Source: a virus. From it: 28,773 nt of DNA. A program made the translations under genes and the position numbers. Where the stretch lies: IMG/VR virus record IMGVR_UViG_3300032134_000013, positions 1 through 28,773 of that record; one strand, given 5' to 3'. This document shows, one piece after another, positions 9,006 through 17,382 of the stretch; the stretch's first letter is position 1; each line of letters opens with the position of its first letter. Below the pieces are notes generated by a model, which saw nothing but the letters and a program-made list of their open reading frames with translations, did no database searches and was not told where the DNA came from.

Positions 9006-9427
9006 TTACCTATACCCCACCAATTGTTGTCGTTACCAATCTTGCCCACGTTACTAATCAATAAACTCTGCCCTTGGCTGCGCATTGAGTCGGCTTGTGC
9101 GCTCGCTCCCGCCCGTCTTGCGGCGGCAGTACGCTTGCCTTGCGCTGCGGTGAAACTCATCTCACGCTCTGCTACGTTAGCTGCCTCGGCCATTACAGCG
9201 AGGGTTGAACCACTAGATAGGTCAACGCCTGCCTTTGCGTATGCCACAACTCGCTGGCCTTGTTCTTGCTCATGCTGATAGCGTGATCGTCTGATCCGCT
9301 CTTTTGTTTCCAACTCAGCAAGTTGGGCATTCTTCTCGCCAGCCTCACGCATTTGTGCTGCTGCGTTATCTGCATCACTGTATTGTTTAACTGCTCCCAA
9401 GATGGATAGGATTGTCATAAAACTCAT
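9002..9427 (-). CDS. Internal virion protein A, T7 gp14-like
   Basis: This is a 141-residue protein. The start at 9427 is chosen for the GGAG seven bases upstream; an in-frame extension to 9475 lies inside the tail tube gene. The sequence has a short hydrophobic N-terminus (MSFMTILSILGAVKQ), a long charged helix (about residues 25-60), then the recognisable YAKAGVDLSSGSTLAVMAEA segment (about 62-81) shared by small podoviral internal virion proteins, and another Ala/Arg-rich helix. It starts just past the tail tube B stop and is followed by the gp15-like gene with a GTGA overlap. In T7 the counterpart is ejected to the outer membrane. Confidence 0.72.
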   Translation of the reverse strand: MSFMTILSILGAVKQYSDADNAAAQMREAGEKNAQLAELETKERIRRSRYQHEQEQGQRVVAYAKAGVDLSSGSTLAVMAEAANVAEREMSFTAAQGKRTAAARRAGASAQADSMRSQGQSLLISNVGKIGNDNNWWGIGK

Positions 9428-9429
9428 CT

Positions 9430-11379
9430 TTAATCTCCTACGCTCAACGTGCCGAACAGTGAAACGATGTGGCAAGCTAAGGGTAAATCCTGCTCAATAG
9501 TGATTCGACCATCACGGTCATAGCCTAAGTTACGCACGTTAATGTCTTCTGAAACCACAGGCTCTTCATTGCCGTAGTTCGTGTTAGGTGAGCGAACAGG
9601 TGGACGCTGACCGTTGATGGTTGGGATGGCTGATTGCTCTAGTCGAACAAAGATTTCATTCCACCGCTTCTTCTTGCCAAGTGTGGTGCCTGAACCCGCA
9701 TTGGAGCCGGGTCGTGTTGGGGTGAGTTTCGAGATGTACTTGAGGCCCACCTTAATCTCTGTGGCCGCATAGTTCAGAGCGATAGCACCACTTGCAACCA
9801 CTAGATCGGGGTGTACAGCGCCATCGGCTAAAACTTGAACCGTCTTACCTTCTAGGTGAGATAAGCCCGTCACGGCGCTCGTAGAAGCTCCTGAGTAGGA
9901 AATCATAGAGTCTAGGTAGTCATTAGGCGTGTACAGCTCGATATACTGCTTTGTAGCGCCGTTAATGGTGCGCTCAACCACAAACCAATACTGATCAGGG
10001 CCATCCTCTGAGATCACAGTGAGTGACTTGTACTTGCCATCAGTAATGTGACGATGCCAGCCAATGACTTCTTGGGTCGGCTCATAGGTCAGCATCAGTA
10101 AAACGCCATCAGCACGTAAGCCCATGAGGACTGAATCAGGCACATGGGAATAACTTAATGTGGTCAATCCACCTGTGGTGATGTGTTCAGCCAAGAAAGT
10201 CATATCATCCGATTGGAATGAATCGCTTTCCCATTTATACGCCACGTTACGCACCTGTGTACCACTACGCTGGATAAAGAACACATCAGAACCCACATAG
10301 GCGGGATGGCCTAACTTAGATCCGTAAGAGGTTTGACGGCGTACATCGACATTAGTAGGGGTGATGGCTGATTCATTGCCGCCAGTAATACGGAACTCAC
10401 CGCCTGATGTGCCGACAATAAGAACGCGCTGTGCCGCCATCCACTTGATGTTATTTACCCGATCCGAGGCAATGGCGTAACTGAGGCCATCATCGGCTTT
10501 CGCGCCGGGATTGAAGTCTTCATAAATACCCGGCTTACTGCCCCATAGGGTTTGAGGCTTGTGTGTCGTGCCGCCATACCAAAGACGCTGCTCGTAGAAC
10601 ACGACTGAGGATGGGAAGCCTCTTAATGTAGAGAATGCGCCCTCTTGCCACAGGTTAGTCGCCGTGGTCGTGGTGGGCATATAATCCAAGTCTTTGATGG
10701 TGATATTAACCACTGTGCTGGAGGTGTAGCTATTCACCCGAACCCACACCACTTCACCCGCTGAGTTGCCGGGATCAGTGTCTACCAACCAATCAGTGCC
10801 AACATGGGAACTGTCAAACAAAGCAGCACTAGCGGTGAGGTTTTGAGTTGCAGAAGTCGTATCAGTGAAGGCAAGGGTCAATGTCTCGTCTTGGTTAACA
10901 GGCAGGAATGGGCCTTTCTTGAATGCCTCATCAACCAGCGTCCAGTTGTCATGGGCTAGTCGGGTCAACTTCCGAGGCTTATGGCTTGGGTGAACAATCC
11001 ACATCACATCGGCGTTCTGAGCAAATTGTAGTTCATTCACTTCCGTATGGGTGTAGGTCGTGGTGATCTCATAGGTTGAGCCACTCGACTGTACTTGACC
11101 ACCATTGGTATAGAAGCGAATGTAGTTATTACCAAACTCTAAAACATAGGTCTGATCCACACTGTACTCAAAGGGAATCAACCGGGTGGTGTGGGCTGAG
11201 TTTTTCACTTCATTGATAAAGCGAGTACCACCTCTACGTTTGGCTCCGCCATGAGGTAAGGCCATGAAGTTTTCCATCTTCTCGCAGCCAGAGCTGTACT
11301 TCGGTGAGTCAGTGCGCCCCATCAGTCGTGGGGATAATTCACCCGCCGCGAAGCTGTTGATGATTGGGGTTAGCCTCAT
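9430..11379 (-). CDS. Tail tubular protein B / nozzle, T7 gp12-like
   Basis: This is a 649-residue protein with its ATG overlapping the upstream TGA (ATGA). The opening MRLTPIINSFAAGELSPRL followed by SGCEKMENFMALPHGGAKRRGGTRF (quoted in two pieces) is the hallmark of podoviral nozzle proteins. The rest is beta-rich, as expected for a beta-propeller nozzle that closes the tail tip. The length is a little below that of T7 gp12 (~794 residues). It is paired with tail tube A upstream, the usual order in this virion type. There is no sign of truncation. Confidence 0.88.
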   Translation of the reverse strand: MRLTPIINSFAAGELSPRLMGRTDSPKYSSGCEKMENFMALPHGGAKRRGGTRFINEVKNSAHTTRLIPFEYSVDQTYVLEFGNNYIRFYTNGGQVQSSGSTYEITTTYTHTEVNELQFAQNADVMWIVHPSHKPRKLTRLAHDNWTLVDEAFKKGPFLPVNQDETLTLAFTDTTSATQNLTASAALFDSSHVGTDWLVDTDPGNSAGEVVWVRVNSYTSSTVVNITIKDLDYMPTTTTATNLWQEGAFSTLRGFPSSVVFYEQRLWYGGTTHKPQTLWGSKPGIYEDFNPGAKADDGLSYAIASDRVNNIKWMAAQRVLIVGTSGGEFRITGGNESAITPTNVDVRRQTSYGSKLGHPAYVGSDVFFIQRSGTQVRNVAYKWESDSFQSDDMTFLAEHITTGGLTTLSYSHVPDSVLMGLRADGVLLMLTYEPTQEVIGWHRHITDGKYKSLTVISEDGPDQYWFVVERTINGATKQYIELYTPNDYLDSMISYSGASTSAVTGLSHLEGKTVQVLADGAVHPDLVVASGAIALNYAATEIKVGLKYISKLTPTRPGSNAGSGTTLGKKKRWNEIFVRLEQSAIPTINGQRPPVRSPNTNYGNEEPVVSEDINVRNLGYDRDGRITIEQDLPLACHIVSLFGTLSVGD

Positions 11380-11936
11380 GCGCGAACTCCCTCAAATAAG
11401 GTGGCGGTAATGTCTTCTCGGCCTACCTCTGCGCCGTCATACATAGACGCTTCGGTAATGGCTCTCTCTGCCAGCCCCCACATATCGGTTGATAGTGAGC
11501 GGTTTTGACTGAGGGCATAAGACACCTCGGCACCAATGCGACACGCCAGAGCAAATACAAAGGCAGGGTCGAACTGGCCGGGGTCAGTAATTCGTGCAAC
11601 ATACTTAATGGTTGCGGTATCGGTATTGCAAACAAGGGTGCGGCCCTCAATGCGGTATTGGGTAGACTCTTTAACGTCTAGTACAGCAAGGCAGTGTGGG
11701 TCGTTAGGCAAGCTGTATGCCTTGTCATAACCCCATGCGGGTGCTGTGGATAGCTGGGCTAAGGTGGCCCGTTGGATGGCACATGACCAAGGGAATGCCC
11801 TGAGTACCGCGTCACGCGCATCGGCGTAAACAGCATTACACACATTAGCTTCGGTTGAGCCGTCACTCAGAGAGGTGATGGTATTAGCACCTAGCATGGC
11901 TAACGCCCGATTACATATTGAGACTTCACTAGCCAT
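11376..11936 (-). CDS. Tail tubular protein A / adaptor, T7 gp11-like
   Basis: This is a 186-residue protein. MASEVSICNRALAMLGANTI with SDGSTEANVCNAVYADARDAVLRAFPWSCA just after is the conserved N-terminal part of tail tubular protein A (gatekeeper/adaptor), and the length is close to that of T7 gp11 (~196). AGGAGT four bases before the ATG gives a strong ribosome site. The gene begins only 15 bases after the intrinsic terminator that follows the capsid gene, and no promoter is obvious between them, so its expression probably depends on read-through or antitermination. It overlaps the nozzle gene by ATGA. Confidence 0.88.
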   Translation of the reverse strand: MASEVSICNRALAMLGANTITSLSDGSTEANVCNAVYADARDAVLRAFPWSCAIQRATLAQLSTAPAWGYDKAYSLPNDPHCLAVLDVKESTQYRIEGRTLVCNTDTATIKYVARITDPGQFDPAFVFALACRIGAEVSYALSQNRSLSTDMWGLAERAITEASMYDGAEVGREDITATLFEGVRA

Positions 11937-11950
11937 AACAACTCCTGATT

Positions 11951-11978
11951 AAAAAAAAGGGGCATATTTCAGCCCCTT
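11951..11978 (-). terminator. Intrinsic terminator after the major capsid gene
   Basis: On the minus strand AAGGGGC (11978-11972), an 8-base loop and GCCCCTT (11963-11957) form a 7-bp stem that runs directly into eight T residues. It lies about 20 bases past the capsid stop codon, inside the late gene block and only 15 bases before the tail tube A start. Confidence 0.85.
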
Positions 11979-11996
11979 GGTATGCCGACTTACTGA

Positions 11997-12848
11997 TTAC
12001 TCAGTACAGTCAACCTGTACAACACACTCGTCCTGTACGCGGGTTGCGCCAGCTACGAATGACAAGTACACCTGATGGGCATAAGACTTGTCAGGGCGTA
12101 CATCGATCTTAGTCTTCACATCAGAACCAATACCTAAGCCCATTGCACTCTTGGTGAATGCGAAGCAAGTACGGGTAGTGGACGCTAGACCTAGACGCTC
12201 AGAGCGCAAGAACTTGAAGCCCATGAAGGTATCAATGTCACCTTGAACCAACGCTTTCACAGAGTTGTAGTCGCTAGACTTGATCTCAGTGGTGTTCAAC
12301 AAATCAGAGATCTGCTTAGAACCCAACACAATGAAACGATCTTCATCGGGATCAACATCATTACCGTCAAGAATCTCTTTAGTAGAGATCAACTTAGCAA
12401 GGGTTAAGCCTGCGGAGCCGTGAGCGATCTTCTGTGCTGCTGGTAGAGCGATTGAAGTGCCGTCACCGTCTGTGGCTGTACCTGTAGCCGCTGCAATGAT
12501 CAAATCATCGATGGCGCGAGCCATAGAGTTTGCACCAGAGCGAGCATAATGGCTCTCAGGAGTAACCAACATACGCACCTTATCTTCGTTATCAATGAGG
12601 TCAGCCCAATGATAGTCAGACATAGTTGCAGTACGGCGTGAGTGAGGAACATCAAGAACAGGGGTGTTGGTGTGGCGAGTTGTTTTCGCAACAGCAGCAA
12701 CCGTACCTAGACGCTCAAAGTGGAATTTCTCGCCAGTTACAGATTGCTCATTTACTGAACTGCGTAAACGTGAACCCTTCTGCTGGGCAAGGTGGATTAA
12801 ATTGTCCTGAAACTGCTGGACGAACGCTTGTGTGATTGTATTAGCCAT
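11997..12848 (-). CDS. Major capsid protein, BPP-1-like phage capsid family
   Basis: This is a 283-residue protein. The N-terminus (MANTITQAFVQQFQDNLIHL, then SRLRSSVNEQSVTGEKFHFERLG) and the later ALVQGDIDTFMGFKFLRSERL fit the family of ~280-340-residue podoviral capsid proteins that includes Bordetella phage BPP-1. A Gly/Ala/Thr-rich loop lies near residues 120-140. The position is right: it follows the scaffold gene and is followed by a strong terminator, which suits a product needed in hundreds of copies. GGAG eight bases upstream of ATG is a good ribosome site. The HK97 fold is inferred from the family; the sequence itself shows only the family-like segments. No separate decoration (cement) gene lies next to it. 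Confidence 0.85.
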   Translation of the reverse strand: MANTITQAFVQQFQDNLIHLAQQKGSRLRSSVNEQSVTGEKFHFERLGTVAAVAKTTRHTNTPVLDVPHSRRTATMSDYHWADLIDNEDKVRMLVTPESHYARSGANSMARAIDDLIIAAATGTATDGDGTSIALPAAQKIAHGSAGLTLAKLISTKEILDGNDVDPDEDRFIVLGSKQISDLLNTTEIKSSDYNSVKALVQGDIDTFMGFKFLRSERLGLASTTRTCFAFTKSAMGLGIGSDVKTKIDVRPDKSYAHQVYLSFVAGATRVQDECVVQVDCTE

Positions 12849-13027
12849 GATCTTATCTCCGAAGTAGGCATTAGAAATTGGCGTTTTGAGCTACCCCTTT
12901 TCGGGACTCTAGACTGGCAATAACGCTTGCTTTGACGAGATAGGAAACGGCCCATCTAACCCACAGGACTAAGGATTAGCTACCCTGTTGATTAGATGAT
13001 CGTTGGTTTCTACACGGTTATTAGTGC
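12849..13027 (-). promoter_or_regulatory. Leader region of the capsid gene
   Basis: This 179-base gap holds no gene. Reading on the minus strand it contains, in order, copy 2 of the 14-bp element, the word TAATCCTTAG shared with the fibre leader, a possible stem CTAATCC/GGGTTAG, a small CCC-GAAA-AGGG hairpin, and the capsid ribosome site GGAG at about 12860. No convincing sigma70 promoter was found. A leader or regulatory role is inferred. Confidence 0.45.
13011..13024 (-). repeat. Copy 2 of 14-bp late-gene element CTAATAACCGTGTA
   Basis: This is an exact copy of the element at 1618-1631, placed four bases after the scaffold stop codon and about 160 bases before the capsid start. The match extends one base (G, minus strand) at the end shared with copy 1. 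TAATCCTTAG follows at 12978-12969, as it does (closer) in copy 1. Confidence 0.6.
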
Positions 13028-13861
13028 TTAAACCGCTTCGGGATAGGCTTGCGAGTAAAGACGCTCCATCTTCTCTACTTCGGCCCGGTGTTGTGGGTGA
13101 TTGGCTACGTTATATGGATGCTCAGTGTTGCGGCGAACCTCTGAGATACGATCCATGGCTTCGGTAGGCGATAAGGTGAAGTTATTGCCGCTTTGTAAGC
13201 CTGCGGATTGGTCTTCGGTCAAGGTGGCCCCAATGCCAGCCATTAAGCGGATCATGCCGGGGTTATTAGCTAAGCCTGAATCAAGAAGGAACTTCTGTGT
13301 CTCCGCATCGGCATAGGCCAATACCGCGTTCTTAGCTTGAGAGAGCTTGGTGTCGTAGGCATGGCCCCACTCTTTCTTGAGTAAGTCATTCGCCTCCTGC
13401 ATCTCTAAGTCATGATCAGTTTCATTCTGCTGACCTTGCTCTTGGGTGTTCTCCTGCCACGCTTTCACTTGCGAGCTAGATAAGCCGTTATCAAAGGCCC
13501 ATTGAAGGAAATCAGGATCAGCGCCATCAATGCCATACCCATCGGCTGAATCGGGTCGGCCTAGTCGCGCATACATCGCGGCTCGTGCTTCTTCTTCATC
13601 ACTCGGTAGGTTGAGTAAGGTGGGAACCTTGTCTTGCAGCTTGGCATTGAATGCTGACCAATCATCGGTGCTTGCATCTTCACCCGGTATGCGGATTGAA
13701 CCGCCTGCATATTGTTGAGCGTCCAAATAGGATTTAGCCAAGGTGTCCAGATCAGGTATTTGAGATAATGACTCATTGCCTCGGTATTCATCGGATAAGC
13801 CCTCATGCCATGATGCGCTTGATTCTTCTACAATTACTTCGTCACTTACTTCGTCACTCAT
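13028..13861 (-). CDS. Capsid assembly scaffolding protein
   Basis: This is a 277-residue acidic protein. Its N-terminus is very acidic (MSDEVSDEVIVEESS), it then has the segment LDTLAKSYLDAQQYAGGSIRIPGE (quoted over about residues 39-62), ARLGRPDSADGYGI, Gln/Glu-rich helices and a basic C-terminus. This is the usual composition and order of podoviral scaffolds, which guide capsid assembly and leave before DNA packaging. It follows the Bbp19-like gene by two bases and precedes the capsid gene. Sequence similarity to a given T7 protein was not recognised; the call rests on composition, motif style and position. Confidence 0.78.
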   Translation of the reverse strand: MSDEVSDEVIVEESSASWHEGLSDEYRGNESLSQIPDLDTLAKSYLDAQQYAGGSIRIPGEDASTDDWSAFNAKLQDKVPTLLNLPSDEEEARAAMYARLGRPDSADGYGIDGADPDFLQWAFDNGLSSSQVKAWQENTQEQGQQNETDHDLEMQEANDLLKKEWGHAYDTKLSQAKNAVLAYADAETQKFLLDSGLANNPGMIRLMAGIGATLTEDQSAGLQSGNNFTLSPTEAMDRISEVRRNTEHPYNVANHPQHRAEVEKMERLYSQAYPEAV

Positions 13862-13862
13862 T

Positions 13863-14051
13863 TTAGTTCTCCACTATGTCCGCGATTTGTATATAGATGC
13901 TACGCTGACCTTCGCGGAAAGCCGTTTCGCATGGGTCTTTGGTAAACGAAATTCGATCACCATAGGCCGCTTTCATATTGGCCAACATACGCTGACCTGT
14001 CTTGGTGCTAAATAGCTCCTTAACGTCTTTTTCAAACTGAGGTTTAGGCAT
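13863..14051 (-). CDS. Small Bbp19-like phage protein
   Basis: This is a 62-residue protein, MPKPQFEKDVKELFSTKTGQ and onward, with the C-terminal DPCETAFREGQRSIYIQI segment. The pattern (short phage protein with a FREGQR-type segment, encoded between portal and scaffold) matches the Bbp19 family named after Bordetella phage BPP-1. Its start overlaps the portal stop by eight bases and it ends two bases before the scaffold. The function is unknown; a minor head component is possible. Confidence 0.65.
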   Translation of the reverse strand: MPKPQFEKDVKELFSTKTGQRMLANMKAAYGDRISFTKDPCETAFREGQRSIYIQIADIVEN

Positions 14052-15654
14052 TAACCATCTGCTCCAGTTGTGCCGCTTGGGTCGCGCCTGCTAATTCTTG
14101 CTGGCCCTGTTCCATCTCGGCTTGTTGTTGCTGCTGTTGTTGACGCGCTTGACGCATCTCGCCCACTTCTTCATTGCCACGTAATATGTCAGCAGGAGCG
14201 CCCAATCGGTCACTGATAGTGCGCCCTGCCTTATCCACATCAACAATGTCGAGTACATCGGGATTGACCTGTGCGAGTTGCATAATCCCTTCGATAGCGC
14301 GTTGGATGCCTGTGACTTCATCCATCTTCTGAGATCGTGCTAACGGGCCAACGTATTCAATATCGAGATCACCTCCTACTTCCTGTAAGACTTCGGGCAT
14401 TGGTGGTAACGCTTGACCACGCAACATGGAATAAAACGCTCGCTCAACAATCGGGTTCAAGAACTCAGATTGAAGACGGCCAAGGGTTGGGCCTAATAAG
14501 CGTTGCATTAACTCATAACGCACCTGAACCTCAGTGGCCGTCATTTGTGGACCATCTTGTAACTCAAGTTGATCAGAGAAGAAGATACGGCGTACAGAAG
14601 CACGTACATCAGAGAGCATGAGTTGATCCGCGTTCCAGTTGGTCGCGTTCACAATTGGCTCTAGGTTGTTCATGTCACGAACATAGGTCACTGTGGATGG
14701 GCGCATATCAATCTTGCCCAAGATGCCGTTTTGCATGGCCTTTAATGGCGGATCTATGGATTTTTCCCACGCTTTCATGGCCAGCTTACGCGACTCATTT
14801 AGTGTCTTAATGTCAGGTCGAGCAGTACAGCCCGGCCCAAAGCCATAGACATCGCCTGTGGTCTTAGCCCAGCGTGGCACCATGAATGGCAACTCGTAAT
14901 AACCTGTCTCTTGGCAAATCTTCTTATCGATCACACTAATGTAATAGCAAGCCCATGGGCGTAGGTGGGGTGGTGCAACCATTGCAGGCTCACCCTCCAG
15001 TTCTCTAGGAAACACGGCTTGAATATAGTCAAACTCTTTATCAGGATCTTTCTCTAAGGCTTTCATGGCCTTGTCGCCACACTGATCACCAAACTTCTGA
15101 TTAGCTTGACGCGCAGTGAGTTTCAATTTACGGAACACCGTATCAATACGGCCCTCTACGGACTCAGCAATCACCACCTCAGCTAAGTGACACGCTCTAA
15201 AGTTAAAGCCATCAAAGGCAGCTTCTTTGGTCTTCACATCAAACTGGAGTGCGGCAGTGCCAAAGCCCACCATATCTTGATACGCCTCTGCTACCTCGGT
15301 TGAGAAGTTAGACTTGCCGAACTCTTGGAAGATGCTTTTCGAGCATTGCTCTAACCAATCCTTCGCGTCTTTGTGTTCGTTTAATTCGTCTTGACGGAAG
15401 CGTAGGCCGAACCACTTGGTCGATGGGCTAGTCAATGAGCCATGCAATGAGGCGGATAGGATTTGTAGCGCATGAATCGCAGTGGAGTCATACACCTCTG
15501 CTGACCGCTTGGAGCCTTTAGTATTGGTCGTAATGAAGTCGGCCTTGCCCGGCATTAGGAATGTAGACAGCTCTTCCCACATTTGATCCCAGTTAGCTCG
15601 GTCTGCCTTGAGTCGGTCGTGGCGCTTAATTAACGCTTCGGGTGATATATTCAT
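14044..15654 (-). CDS. Portal protein (head-tail connector), T7 gp8-like
   Basis: This is a 536-residue protein, the same size as T7 gp8. The start MNISPEALIKRHDRLKADRA, then WDQMWEELSTFLMPGKADF and DSTAIHALQILSASLHGSLT, are typical of the podoviral head-tail connector family (Pfam Head-tail_con). Twelve copies form the vertex through which DNA is packed and ejected. The C-terminus (about residues 500-536) is Gln-rich with a seven-Gln run, encoded by a CAA/CAG-type repeat. Its ATG shares a base with the TAA of the upstream Lys/Pro-rich gene and it has no strong ribosome site of its own, so translation is probably coupled. Confidence 0.93.
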   Translation of the reverse strand: MNISPEALIKRHDRLKADRANWDQMWEELSTFLMPGKADFITTNTKGSKRSAEVYDSTAIHALQILSASLHGSLTSPSTKWFGLRFRQDELNEHKDAKDWLEQCSKSIFQEFGKSNFSTEVAEAYQDMVGFGTAALQFDVKTKEAAFDGFNFRACHLAEVVIAESVEGRIDTVFRKLKLTARQANQKFGDQCGDKAMKALEKDPDKEFDYIQAVFPRELEGEPAMVAPPHLRPWACYYISVIDKKICQETGYYELPFMVPRWAKTTGDVYGFGPGCTARPDIKTLNESRKLAMKAWEKSIDPPLKAMQNGILGKIDMRPSTVTYVRDMNNLEPIVNATNWNADQLMLSDVRASVRRIFFSDQLELQDGPQMTATEVQVRYELMQRLLGPTLGRLQSEFLNPIVERAFYSMLRGQALPPMPEVLQEVGGDLDIEYVGPLARSQKMDEVTGIQRAIEGIMQLAQVNPDVLDIVDVDKAGRTISDRLGAPADILRGNEEVGEMRQARQQQQQQQAEMEQGQQELAGATQAAQLEQMVNA

Positions 15655-17303
15655 TATCCAATACTCATTAAGTTGGTTCGTTTGGTGTCGGCATCATCAA
15701 GCAAGCCTGCAAAGCGGGTGTTAGTTCGCATCATTCGCATTAAGCGAAGACGGCGCTGGTGAAGCGCCTTTAACTTATCCGGGTCGGTTTCATTCTTAAT
15801 TTCTTCATCGATAGAAATGATGTCGTCTTTGACGGTTGTAGGATCAACCTTCTGTGTGTCATTAATATGGCCTGCAATATCAGGCTTAGTCACCTTGGCA
15901 TCTTTGCCTAATGGGTCATGGCCTGTCTTAGTGGCCACCTCGATCCCATCAACAAACGTGGTTGAAGTCTTCTCGCCCAATCGAACCCCGCCGATAGTTG
16001 GGTCATTGGCCTTAGTGACAATGGATGGGCCACCCTTGTAGTCGTAAGTGGTCTTTAGGTTTTCACCCAGTAAGCCGCTCTTCTCTTCGGTCTTAGTCAC
16101 ACCCTTATTTTGCAATGTCGCCATTGATCCAGTAACGCGACTAAGATCATCGCTAGCCTTACGCTGCATATCCTCTGTGACAATCGTGTCACCTGAATAA
16201 GCTTTCTTCATACCTACCTTGTCTTGCTCAACCTTCATGTCGGCTTGACTCACACCCTTAGCACGTTGATCAGCCCAGTACGCTTGGTTGTACTCAGTTG
16301 GCGCGGGAGCGCGCTTCTCTGCTGCTTTCTTTGCATCATGTGTGACGTTGTTGCCCTTGGTGATAAGTTTCTGCTCATTCATGGGCTTACCGCCCTTCTT
16401 TGTGGACTCAACTTTAATTCTTGGTGCTGGAGTAGGGGCAGGCTTAGGCGCTGCTGGTTTAACGTAAGCCTTTTCGCGGTCATCCATTCCCATATCAGCT
16501 TTCTGTCGGTCTATAAATAGATCAGCCTTAGCTGTGGTTTTGGACTTAGCTGGAGCCTCATACACTTTCTCTCGGTTATCCATACCAGAATCAATTACTG
16601 GCGCTTTCTTTTCGATAGGCTTTGCCACAGGAGTAGGCTTAACCTCTACTTTAGGCTCAGCTTTAGGTAGTCCTTTTTCAAGGAAATTCATCTCAACCTT
16701 CTGCTTAGGTGTAGCGGGAGCGCTAGCTAGCACATGAGGCTTACCGCCTTTAGGTTTGGCTTTAGGCTTGGGCGCGACCTCAACTTTAGGCACTGGAGCT
16801 GGAGCTGGCTTTGGTGCTGGCTTAATCACAGCCACTTCTTTTTGAGCAGGATGATTGATCGGCTCCGCTTTAGGCTCAGGCTTTGGTTGTACCACTGGCT
16901 TAGGCTTAACTTCGACTTTAGGTTTAATGGCTGCTGCCGATCCAGTGCCGGGCTTCACCGCAGTAGGGCTAGGCGTTGCTTTTGCTTTAGGCTCTACCTT
17001 TGGCTCAACTTTAGGCTTAGGCGCAATTACGACTTTAGGCTTAGGCACTGCCACAATCTTTGCTGCTGGGGCTGGTGTCGTTACTACCTTGGGCTTTGGT
17101 TTGGGTGTTGGAGCGACTACAGCCTTGGGCTTAGACACGGTTTTAACATGGGCTACCCCGCCCTTTGGCTTGGCTTTGCGTTTAGCTTTAGGAGTTGGTG
17201 CTGGCCTGTTGCGCTCATGCGGGCTACCACCACCGCTTGATTTCTTAGCCTTATCTCTCATCGCGCTCTTGCCGCCATTAGGTGTTCCCCAAGTTAAACC
17301 CAT
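15654..17303 (-). CDS. Lys/Pro/Ala-rich low-complexity protein between terminase and portal
   Basis: This is a 549-residue protein. Residues ~33-300 are dominated by short KPKV, PKPEP and KPAPAP-like repeats, similar in style to the linker of TonB or to Lys/Pro-rich DNA-binding tails. Longer motifs also repeat: KGG-x-x-H/M at about 48, 186 and 303, and GMD(N/D)REK at 240-246 and 272-278. Residues ~370-549 look globular or helical and end with the basic RRLRLMRMMRTNTRF segment. GGGGAAG precedes the ATG at 17303. The gene lies between TerL and portal, and is headed by copy 3 of the 14-bp element. No enzyme motif is visible. The position suggests a head or packaging-linked protein; the basic repeats could bind DNA, which is inference. 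A repeat-driven expansion of a smaller conserved phage protein is another possibility. Confidence 0.7.
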   Translation of the reverse strand: MGLTWGTPNGGKSAMRDKAKKSSGGGSPHERNRPAPTPKAKRKAKPKGGVAHVKTVSKPKAVVAPTPKPKPKVVTTPAPAAKIVAVPKPKVVIAPKPKVEPKVEPKAKATPSPTAVKPGTGSAAAIKPKVEVKPKPVVQPKPEPKAEPINHPAQKEVAVIKPAPKPAPAPVPKVEVAPKPKAKPKGGKPHVLASAPATPKQKVEMNFLEKGLPKAEPKVEVKPTPVAKPIEKKAPVIDSGMDNREKVYEAPAKSKTTAKADLFIDRQKADMGMDDREKAYVKPAAPKPAPTPAPRIKVESTKKGGKPMNEQKLITKGNNVTHDAKKAAEKRAPAPTEYNQAYWADQRAKGVSQADMKVEQDKVGMKKAYSGDTIVTEDMQRKASDDLSRVTGSMATLQNKGVTKTEEKSGLLGENLKTTYDYKGGPSIVTKANDPTIGGVRLGEKTSTTFVDGIEVATKTGHDPLGKDAKVTKPDIAGHINDTQKVDPTTVKDDIISIDEEIKNETDPDKLKALHQRRLRLMRMMRTNTRFAGLLDDADTKRTNLMSIG

Positions 17304-17368
17304 GTTACTTCCCCTAGAAAATGCTTCGCCATTGGGCGCTATATCATTGTGCTACCTTGACGCATTGA

Positions 17369-17382
17369 TACACGGTTATTAG
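17369..17382 (-). repeat. Copy 3 of 14-bp late-gene element CTAATAACCGTGTA
   Basis: This is an exact 14-base copy of the element at 1618-1631 and 13011-13024. It includes the TAA stop of terL and lies 66 bases before the start of the Lys/Pro-rich gene that opens the portal block. The TAATCCTTAG companion word is absent here. Confidence 0.6.

Noticed and set aside
14100-14160. CAA/CAG-type repeat near the end of the portal gene.
   Set aside because: A Gln-rich tail is common in podoviral portal proteins; it does not disrupt the gene.
16734-17382. Long plus-strand frames opposite the Lys/Pro-rich gene with Gly/Leu-rich or Arg/Trp-rich products.
   Set aside because: They mirror the repetitive minus-strand gene, lack ribosome sites, run against the late operon and have odd composition.
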